The translations under genes and the position numbers were made by a program. Shown in pieces: positions 6,206-11,093 of a stretch of 11,093 bases of DNA (the stretch's first letter is position 1; the number at the start of each line of letters is the position of its first letter). The stretch spans positions 1-11,093 of the forward strand of contig JBILMS010000084.1 of the NCBI GenBank assembly GCA_044375415.1. Direction: 5' to 3'. Under the pieces are notes generated by a model. It had not been told where the DNA came from. It saw only the letters and a list, made by a program, of their open reading frames with translations, and did no database searches. Source of the stretch: JAWXBG01 sp044375415. Its GTDB lineage: Bacteria; Bacteroidota; Bacteroidia; Flavobacteriales_D; Sanyastnellaceae.

Positions 6206-7478
6206 CTTCTGTAAACTCTCTTCGTTGCTTATCTCTCATATCTGCCCCACTTGGATTTTGGAATATTTCTAAATCGAAATAGGGAACAGTAGCCAATAAG
6301 TGATCAAAAATATCGGCCATAATTTGCTCATAATCCTCCCACACTTTTTTATTGGAAAAAGCGTAGATCTCTATCGGGACGCCATCAGAACTAGGTTCGA
6401 GTTGACGAACCATAAATTCCATGTCTTTATTGATGTGTGGATTTTCTAGAAGGTAGTTTAAAGCATAAATACGATAGATACCGATGTTGGTCAAGTGACG
6501 ACCGTTCACCAGTACCGATTTATCTACTTTATTGGAGCGATTATACTCATCTATTTCCACACGTTTTGTCTCGAGATACGATTTGATTCGCTCTACTTTT
6601 AATAAGCGATTGAATAGAGCATCATCACAAAACTTGATACTATCAATTTTAATTTTAATGTGACGTTTTATCCTTCTGCCGTCGCTTTGCTGCATACCTC
6701 TCCAATTCTTAAACGAATCGGAAACGAGGGCATAACTTGGAACAAGCGTAATGGTTTTATCGAAATTTTGAACTTTTACTGTGGTCAAATTGATCTCAAC
6801 AACCGTTCCATCGGCGCCATATTTATCTACTGTAATCCAGTCGCCAATGCGCACCAGATCGATCGCACTCATTTGAATGGATGCTACAAATCCTAAAATT
6901 GGATCTCTGAAAATCAATAGAAGAACGGCGGTAACTGCTCCAAATCCTCCGAGAACAATCCAAGGCGATTCGCCCATTAATATTGATAATACAGCGACAA
7001 ACGTGATCAGATAAATTATAATATGGGCCACTTGTTTGTAGCTCCGTATAGGTTTATCGGCCAAAGAAGGAGATTGTTCGAGTACGGATGCCAGTGCATT
7101 GATTATGGCCTTAACAGCGAACATAACAGCAATGGCTATATAGATTCGAGAACAAGCATAAGCATATGGTATCCACGAAGGGAAATCGCGGAAAAGGTGC
7201 GGTACAGCATTGAGTATTATAACAGAAATAACAATGAGCGCCAGACTTCGGAAAACTTTGTATTCGAAAAGTTTATCGTCCCATTCGGACTTTGTTTTGG
7301 TTACCGCCGTCTTGACAATGCGAATGATAACAACGCGAACGAGCATCCAGATAGCATAACACAAAGCCGAAAGACCGACCAATCCCAATACAAAATAGAT
7401 ATAGGAAGCCTTTGGACCCAAACCAAAATGGTCGTTGACAATACCTCGTAATATGTCGGATAAATCTGCGAAATTCAC
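6195..7478 (-). CDS. Mechanosensitive ion channel, MscS family, YbdG-like
   Basis: 427 aa, close to E. coli YbdG (415 aa). It is an inner-membrane channel that opens under membrane tension and relieves osmotic downshock. There are about five membrane segments (25-55, 77-95, 106-125, 148-168, 172-190). The last one is the pore-lining region, glycine and alanine rich (LGGFGAVTAVLLL, 176-188), followed by RDPILGFVASIQM and the MscS beta domain (RIGDWITV at 210-217, GTVVEINLTTVKV at 224-236, LVPS at 245-248). A long C-terminal cytoplasmic domain completes it. The start is GTG at 7476-7478; an in-frame TAA lies 9 bp upstream and the next ATG is internal. It is first in the operon that continues to the CPBP, S4 and GNAT genes. 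Confidence 0.92.
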   Translation of the reverse strand: MNFADLSDILRGIVNDHFGLGPKASYIYFVLGLVGLSALCYAIWMLVRVVIIRIVKTAVTKTKSEWDDKLFEYKVFRSLALIVISVIILNAVPHLFRDFPSWIPYAYACSRIYIAIAVMFAVKAIINALASVLEQSPSLADKPIRSYKQVAHIIIYLITFVAVLSILMGESPWIVLGGFGAVTAVLLLIFRDPILGFVASIQMSAIDLVRIGDWITVDKYGADGTVVEINLTTVKVQNFDKTITLVPSYALVSDSFKNWRGMQQSDGRRIKRHIKIKIDSIKFCDDALFNRLLKVERIKSYLETKRVEIDEYNRSNKVDKSVLVNGRHLTNIGIYRIYALNYLLENPHINKDMEFMVRQLEPSSDGVPIEIYAFSNKKVWEDYEQIMADIFDHLLATVPYFDLEIFQNPSGADMRDKQRREFTEDEA

Positions 7479-7482
7479 AGCG

Positions 7483-7490
7483 CGAAATTA
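7483..7490 (-). promoter_or_regulatory. Candidate -7 box for the mechanosensitive channel operon
   Basis: The minus strand reads TAATTTCG, seven of eight matches to TAnnTTTG and identical to the box before the glycosyltransferase at 2626. It ends 4 bp before the GTG start, so transcripts would be leaderless or nearly so. No -33 element was seen. Confidence 0.33.
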
Positions 7491-7500
7491 GCCCAAATCA

Positions 7501-7553
7501 CGCAATGGGAATACGCAAAGTCATTCATCTAACAATAAGTTTATTCCATTGCG
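7501..7553. repeat. Inverted repeat in the channel/methyltransferase gap
   Basis: CGCAATGG (7501-7508) pairs with CCATTGCG (7546-7553). Past a bulged G at 7509, AATA (7510-7513) pairs with TATT (7542-7545), giving 12 bp around a 28-nt centre. The core CGCAATG recurs at 7601-7607 in the second hairpin. It could be a paired operator for a dimeric regulator of the two divergent genes, or an RNA hairpin. Confidence 0.5.
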
Positions 7554-7561
7554 TACATTTG
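7554..7561 (+). promoter_or_regulatory. Candidate -7 box for the O-methyltransferase
   Basis: TACATTTG matches TAnnTTTG at all eight positions. The start of transcription would fall near 7566, at the foot of the hairpin at 7564-7614, giving a leader of about 97 nt. No clear -33 TTG is present; the CGCAATG inverted repeat ends directly upstream. Confidence 0.5.
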
Positions 7562-7563
7562 AG

Positions 7564-7614
7564 AATCCCGCAGCGCAGACTATTTAAAAAAGTTCTAATG
7601 CGCAATGCGGGATT
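7564..7614. repeat. Large hairpin in the O-methyltransferase leader
   Basis: AATCCCGCA (7564-7572) pairs with TGCGGGATT (7606-7614). After a two-base AA bulge at 7604-7605, GCGCA (7573-7577) pairs with TGCGC (7599-7603). This is 14 bp in all with a 21-nt AT-rich loop. No T run follows on either strand, so it is not an intrinsic terminator. A 5' mRNA-stabilising or regulatory structure is possible. Confidence 0.6.
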
Positions 7615-7662
7615 AGGCAAGAGCGGCAAAGAAACCGAAGCATAATACAAGAACCTTTTCAC

Positions 7663-8304
7663 ATGCAATTTTTACCTGAAGAAATAGAGCAATATGCCGA
7701 GAAACACTCCTCACCAGAGTCGGAGATTTTGAGTGAGTTGAGCCGCGAAACGTGGCAAAAAATTGTTATGCCTCGTATGCTCAGTGGGCATATACAAGGT
7801 CGATTTCTATCGATGATTTCGAAACTTCACCGACCTCAACGAATTTTGGAAATCGGAACCTATACAGGTTATAGCGCACTTTGTTTGGTGGAAGGCCTTG
7901 CCGAAAACGGAAAACTATACACCATCGATATAAACGACGAATTGCAGCCCATCCAAAATAAATATTTTGCAAAAAGTGAACGCAAAGACTCTATTCACAG
8001 GCTCTTTGGCAATGCGTTGACCATCATTCCCGAGCTGAATGAAGAATTTGATCTCGTGTTTATTGATGCCGATAAAGACAATTACATCAACTACTATAAC
8101 TTATTGATCGCCCGACTAAAACCCGGTGCCATACTCTTGGCAGATAATGTTTTGTGGAGTGGAAAAGTAACCAAACCGGCAGCGACCAATGACATAGAGA
8201 CGCGCGTACTCCAAGAGTTCAACGACTTGGTTACAGCAGATCTAAGGGTAGAAAATATTCTACTTCCCATTCGCGACGGCCTGATGATGATTCGGAAAAT
8301 GTAA
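7663..8304 (+). CDS. O-methyltransferase, class I SAM-dependent (family 3)
   Basis: 213 aa, close to the usual length of the cation-dependent caffeoyl-CoA/catechol O-methyltransferase-like family. SAM-binding motif I is LEIGTYTGYSAL (62-73), the acidic residue for the ribose hydroxyls is in TIDIN (87-91), and the metal site matches the family pattern: D135 in FIDADKDNYINYY, with D161 and N162 in LADNVLWSG. Such enzymes methylate a hydroxyl of catechol-like or other small acceptors; the natural substrate in Bacteroidota is not known to me. No Shine-Dalgarno sequence precedes the ATG. It converges on pabA with only 5 bp between stop codons, so the two transcripts probably overlap at their ends. 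Confidence 0.92.
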   Translation: MQFLPEEIEQYAEKHSSPESEILSELSRETWQKIVMPRMLSGHIQGRFLSMISKLHRPQRILEIGTYTGYSALCLVEGLAENGKLYTIDINDELQPIQNKYFAKSERKDSIHRLFGNALTIIPELNEEFDLVFIDADKDNYINYYNLLIARLKPGAILLADNVLWSGKVTKPAATNDIETRVLQEFNDLVTADLRVENILLPIRDGLMMIRKM

Positions 8305-8309
8305 GTGTC

Positions 8310-8873
8310 TTAGCTCCTAAGCCAATTAGCTAAAATTTTATCTCCCATAGGAGTTAGAACACTTTCGGGATGAAATTGAAGTCCAAAAAGAGGTAAACTT
8401 TCGTGTTGCATGGCCATAACCAAGCCCTCGGAATCGCGCATAGTTACTTGAAAACCTTCCGGCAAAGGCTCGCCTGCTGCCCAACTGTGATAATGCCCGA
8501 TTTCGATCTCATTTGGAAGACCTTCAAATAAAGGGCTTGGAAGAACTATAGTAGCCTTCGACTGTCTACCGTGTTTTACTTCCGTCAGATTGAGTAAATG
8601 ACCACCCAAAACTTCTGCGATAGCCTGATGACCCAGGCATACGCCCAACATTTTTTTGGACGAGTAATAGGCCCTTATCACATCCGGAACTATACCTGCA
8701 TTCCCTGGTAATCCGGGTCCGGGGGAAATTACAATACTTGAAAACGCATTTACTACATCTACAGAAATTTGATCATTGCGCACCACATAGACCTTTTGAT
8801 CCGTGAGTTTTTCGAGTGCATGACTCAGATTAAACGTAAAACTGTCGTAGTTATCTATTAGCAGTATGGACAT
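8310..8873 (-). CDS. pabA: Glutamine amidotransferase of anthranilate/aminodeoxychorismate synthase
   Basis: 187 aa class I (triad) glutamine amidotransferase, component II for anthranilate synthase (TrpG) or aminodeoxychorismate synthase (PabA). It makes ammonia from glutamine for the chorismate-using partner. Visible: LLIDNYDSFTFNL at the N-terminus, the oxyanion loop SPGPGLP (50-56), nucleophile C79 in GVCLGHQA, and H168 with E170 in QFHPES. No trpE, pabB or other trp gene is nearby, so PabA, or a dual-use protein, is somewhat more likely than a dedicated TrpG; sequence alone does not settle it. The start ATG lies 2 bp after the sucC stop (TAGGCATG), so the two are co-transcribed and probably translationally coupled. 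Confidence 0.88.
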   Translation of the reverse strand: MSILLIDNYDSFTFNLSHALEKLTDQKVYVVRNDQISVDVVNAFSSIVISPGPGLPGNAGIVPDVIRAYYSSKKMLGVCLGHQAIAEVLGGHLLNLTEVKHGRQSKATIVLPSPLFEGLPNEIEIGHYHSWAAGEPLPEGFQVTMRDSEGLVMAMQHESLPLFGLQFHPESVLTPMGDKILANWLRS

Positions 8874-8875
8874 GC

Positions 8876-10090
8876 CTAGGCACCCATTACCATCTTCACC
8901 TTGTCGGCTGCTTCTTGCAAAGTAATTACACTATGCACGGCCAAACCTGATTCATCGATGAGTTGTTTCGCTTCTACGGCATTGGTTCCTTGAAGTCTAA
9001 CAATAATTGGAACGCTAATATTTCCGATGTTTTTGTATGCATCTACTATTCCTTGTGCCACACGGTCGCAGCGAACAATACCTCCAAAAATATTTACTAG
9101 GATTGCCTTTACGGTTGGGTCCTTGAGAATAATTCTGAAAGCAGTTTCTACGCGTTTTGCATCCGCGGTTCCACCTACGTCCAAGAAGTTGGCAGGTTCG
9201 CCACCGCTTAGTTTGATAATATCCATGGTTGCCATTGCCAATCCGGCTCCATTTACCATGCAACCTACGTTTCCATCTAGTTTCACGTAGTTCAAACCGG
9301 CTTCTCCGGCTTCTACTTCCGTTGGATCTTCTTCTGTTATATCGCGCATTTCGGCGTATTCCTTTTGGCGAATTAATCCGTTTCCATCCAAGGTTACTTT
9401 GGCATCCACCGCTATAATTCTATCGTCGGATGTCTTCAAAACCGGATTGATTTCAAACATTGAAGCATCGCATCCTACATAAGCAGCGAAGAGTCTTTTA
9501 ACGAAGACTTGCATTTCTTTGTATGCCTGACCTGTAAGTCCGAAGTTAAATGCAATTTTTCGGCACTGAAAATCATTTACGCCGGTCAATGGATCAATGG
9601 CTTCTTTGAAAATCCTCTCAGGAGTATTGTGGGCAACATCTTCGATGTTCATACCACCATCCTGCGAGTAAACAATTACCGGACGGCCAATAGCGCGATC
9701 CAATAAGATTGACATATAAAATTCCTTTGGTTCAGATGCACCGGGGTAATACATATCCTCGGCGATGAACACTTTATTTACGAGTTTACCTTCTTTTTTG
9801 GTCTGCAGGGTAACAAGATGTCCACCCAAAATTGCGGCCGATTTCTCCTTTACCGCTTGCTCATCTTTAGCGATAACAACGCCCCGACTTCCGGTTTCGG
9901 TGATGCTTCCCTTTCCGCGACCCCCTGCGTGAATTTGGGCCTTAATTACGAATACCGGGGTATTTGTTTCGGCTTTGAGCTTTTTTGCCACCTCTACAGC
10001 TTCTTCGGCCGTGTCAGCTACATAACCTCTTTGAACGGTTACACCGTATTTCTGGAGGATCGATTTCCCTTGATATTCGTGAATATTCAT
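8876..10090 (-). CDS. sucC: Succinate-CoA ligase, beta subunit
   Basis: 404 aa. With the alpha subunit SucD it converts succinyl-CoA plus ADP or GDP and phosphate to succinate, CoA and nucleoside triphosphate in the TCA cycle. The N-terminal ATP-grasp domain begins MNIHEYQGKSIL and carries KAQIHAGGRGKG (50-61) for nucleotide. Mg-ligand positions are E213 and N215 in FEINP and D229 in AVDAKVTLD. The C-terminal CoA-ligase domain has GNVGCMVNGAGLAMATMD (273-290), LDVGG (303-307), VNIFGGIVRCD (332-342) and RLQGTN (365-370). sucD is not adjacent, as is often the case in Bacteroidota. ATG start, TAG stop. It is divergent from lolD with 53 bp between start codons. Confidence 0.96.
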   Translation of the reverse strand: MNIHEYQGKSILQKYGVTVQRGYVADTAEEAVEVAKKLKAETNTPVFVIKAQIHAGGRGKGSITETGSRGVVIAKDEQAVKEKSAAILGGHLVTLQTKKEGKLVNKVFIAEDMYYPGASEPKEFYMSILLDRAIGRPVIVYSQDGGMNIEDVAHNTPERIFKEAIDPLTGVNDFQCRKIAFNFGLTGQAYKEMQVFVKRLFAAYVGCDASMFEINPVLKTSDDRIIAVDAKVTLDGNGLIRQKEYAEMRDITEEDPTEVEAGEAGLNYVKLDGNVGCMVNGAGLAMATMDIIKLSGGEPANFLDVGGTADAKRVETAFRIILKDPTVKAILVNIFGGIVRCDRVAQGIVDAYKNIGNISVPIIVRLQGTNAVEAKQLIDESGLAVHSVITLQEAADKVKMVMGA

Positions 10091-10116
10091 ACTAAAACAG
10101 ACTTTTTTTGAAAGTG

Positions 10117-10124
10117 CGAAAGTA
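10117..10124 (-). promoter_or_regulatory. Candidate -7 box for sucC-pabA
   Basis: The minus strand reads TACTTTCG followed by CAC, seven of eight matches to TAnnTTTG. It ends 26 bp before the sucC ATG. No -33 TTG is seen at the expected spacing, which would fall at the start of the divergent lolD gene. Confidence 0.4.
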
Positions 10125-10143
10125 AGGAGCGAAATTTACCGCG

Positions 10144-10791
10144 ATGATCGAAGTTCAAAAAATTACGAAAAAATACGGTAATCTTGAGGTTCTCAAGGGC
10201 GTAGACCTCAGTATCAGCAAGGGAGAGGTAGTTTCCATAGTAGGGGCTTCGGGTGCCGGAAAAAGCACCCTTTTGCACATTATTGGAACCCTCGACCGAC
10301 CGGATGCCGGCAAAGTTCTCTACGATGGCGTTGAGATAAGTCGACTGAGCGGCAGGGACTTGGCTCGATTTAGGAATAAAAATATTGGGTTCATATTTCA
10401 ATTTCACAACCTCTTACCTGAATTTACGGCCTTGGAGAACGTATGTATACCGGCCTACATAGGCAAAACCGATCGAAAAGAAGCCGAAAACCGAGGAAGA
10501 GAACTTTTGGCCTTTTTAGGTCTCATCGACCGCGTAGATCACAAACCCAATCAGTTGAGTGGCGGAGAGCAGCAACGCGTTGCCGTGGCCCGTGCACTTA
10601 TCAATAAACCGAGTGTGATTCTCGCTGATGAACCATCCGGAAATCTCGATTCAAAAAACGCCAAAGAATTACATCAGATGTTCTTTAATCTGAGAGACCA
10701 ATTCAATCAAACATTTGTGATTGTCACCCACAACGAAGATTTAGCCAAGATGGCGGATCGGGCGCTTGTTATGCGCGATGGGAAATTCTGA
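10144..10791 (+). CDS. lolD: ABC transporter ATP-binding protein, LolD-type
   Basis: 215 aa ATPase of the MacB/LolD branch, probably powering release of outer-membrane lipoproteins from the inner membrane to LolA. All motifs are intact: Walker A GASGAGKS (34-41), Q86 in the Q-loop FQFHNLLPEFTA, signature LSGGEQQR (138-145), Walker B VILADEP with catalytic E163, D-loop NLDS and H196 in the switch VTHN. The LLPEFTALENV stretch is typical of LolD. No LolC/LolE permease is next to it; downstream is repeat DNA. An AAGGAG (10124-10129) lies 14 bp before the ATG, rather far for a ribosome site. LolD against another MacB-like ATPase is judged from overall similarity only. Confidence 0.85.
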   Translation: MIEVQKITKKYGNLEVLKGVDLSISKGEVVSIVGASGAGKSTLLHIIGTLDRPDAGKVLYDGVEISRLSGRDLARFRNKNIGFIFQFHNLLPEFTALENVCIPAYIGKTDRKEAENRGRELLAFLGLIDRVDHKPNQLSGGEQQRVAVARALINKPSVILADEPSGNLDSKNAKELHQMFFNLRDQFNQTFVIVTHNEDLAKMADRALVMRDGKF

Positions 10792-10794
10792 TTT

Positions 10795-10872
10795 AATGTG
10801 CTGATGTGCTGATGTGCTAATGTGCCATTGCCAATGTGCTAATGTGCTAATGTGCTAATGTGCTGATGTGCT
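10795..10872. repeat. Octamer tandem array (A/G)ATGTGCT
   Basis: Nine 8-bp units start 3 bp after the lolD stop: AATGTGCT, GATGTGCT twice, AATGTGCC, a 6-bp ATTGCC interruption, AATGTGCT four times, then GATGTGCT. Only A/G at the first position and one T/C at the last vary. The array runs without a gap into the 57-bp core at 10873. Confidence 0.9.
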
Positions 10873-10929
10873 AATGAGGCTGAACGTTGATCAAAACCAT
10901 CTCGGTCATGCCCTACGTGCAGCCCCATT
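10873..10929. repeat. 57-bp hairpin core, copy A
   Basis: AATGAGGCTG (10873-10882) pairs with CAGCCCCATT (10920-10929) apart from one A/C mismatch. The inner segment AACGTTGAT is shared with copy B, but its partner here, CTACGTG, has lost most pairing. Outer arms and the middle CGGTC match copy B; most of the loop does not. Confidence 0.8.
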
Positions 10930-10977
10930 GCCTAATTGGCTAATTGGTACATTGGCTAATTCGCTAATTAAAAAATT
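10930..10977. repeat. Right-hand octamer array, copy A
   Basis: Six consecutive 8-bp units: GCCTAATT, GGCTAATT, GGTACATT, GGCTAATT, CGCTAATT, AAAAAATT. They share the phase and roughly the inverse sequence of the left array (AGCACATT is its complement). The last 23 bases are identical to the end of copy B. Confidence 0.8.
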
Positions 10978-11004
10978 TGGGACATCACCTCTGCGATAAA
11001 CGCT

Positions 11005-11061
11005 AATGGGGCTGAACGTTGATTAAATCCGCAACGGTCTCTTTCAACGCACAGCCCCATT
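11005..11061. repeat. 57-bp hairpin core, copy B
   Basis: AATGGGGCTG (11005-11014) pairs perfectly with CAGCCCCATT (11052-11061). Inside, CGTTGA (11017-11022) pairs with TCAACG (11044-11049), leaving a 2x2 internal loop (AA against CA) and a 21-nt terminal loop. It has exactly the same length as copy A. Between the copies, 10978-11004 is unrelated 27-bp sequence. Confidence 0.85.
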
Positions 11062-11093
11062 AGCACATTAGCTAATTCGCTAATTAAAAAATT
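11062..11093. repeat. Right-hand octamer array, copy B, cut by window end
   Basis: Four 8-bp units, AGCACATT, AGCTAATT, CGCTAATT and AAAAAATT, end exactly at the window edge. AGCACATT is the exact complement of the left-array unit AATGTGCT. Whether the element continues beyond the window is unknown. Confidence 0.8.

Noticed and set aside
7564..7614. The leader hairpin as an intrinsic terminator.
   Set aside because: Neither strand has a T run after the stem, and no gene ends nearby to need one.
8309..8321. CTTAG-CTC-CTAAG hairpin as a terminator between the methyltransferase and pabA.
   Set aside because: The stem is only 5 bp and AT-rich, no T run follows, and it lies largely in the end of the pabA coding sequence.
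10087..10407. 106-codon minus-strand ORF across the sucC-lolD gap.
   Set aside because: It lies opposite the conserved Walker A region of lolD, has no recognisable motif, and is best read as an antisense shadow.
10795..10872. CRISPR-like array.
   Set aside because: Units are 8 bp with no spacers and no cas genes nearby; this is a simple tandem repeat.

Overview
The window looks like an ordinary chromosomal stretch of a Bacteroidota, most likely a flavobacterium. Three things point there. Protein family types fit: a cellulose-synthase-like GT2, a LolD-type ATPase and a HslR-like S4 protein. Few genes have a Shine-Dalgarno sequence. Several gene starts are preceded by TAnnTTTG-like boxes, the -7 element of the Bacteroidota primary sigma factor. 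No rRNA, tRNA, CRISPR array, transposase or phage gene was seen. The genus cannot be told from the sequence alone.

Layout. 1-456 (+) is the 3' part of rsmG, converging 13 bp away on a two-gene minus-strand glycosyltransferase unit: a DPM1-like GT2 at 1940-2626, then a membrane cellulose-synthase-like GT2 at 470-1936. Divergent from it is a Crp/Fnr-family regulator at 2689-3303 (+). A perfect FNR-type palindrome overlaps the regulator's stop codon. It is followed by a 32-codon ORF and a strong intrinsic terminator (3386-3530).

3565-7478 is a minus-strand operon. Transcribed in order it encodes a YbdG-like MscS channel, a CPBP membrane protease, an S4 RNA-binding protein, a GNAT acetyltransferase and a class I/II aminotransferase. 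The first three junctions overlap by 10-11 bp. The aminotransferase follows after 37 bp and has its own candidate promoter. The 184-bp divergent gap to an O-methyltransferase (7663-8304, +) carries two large inverted repeats and a candidate promoter that would start transcription at the foot of a hairpin.

sucC (succinyl-CoA ligase beta) and a PabA/TrpG-type glutamine amidotransferase form a tight minus-strand pair (8310-10090). They are divergent from a LolD-type ABC ATPase (10144-10791, +). The last 300 bp (10792-11093) hold no gene. They contain a composite repeat: octamer tandem arrays flanking two 57-bp hairpin cores, cut off by the window end.

The genes are mostly housekeeping: ribosome methylation, TCA cycle, folate/tryptophan supply, lipoprotein export and envelope stress. 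The parts most worth a second look are regulatory or structural: the FNR-like box beside an FNR-like regulator, the hairpin leader, and the octamer/hairpin repeat.
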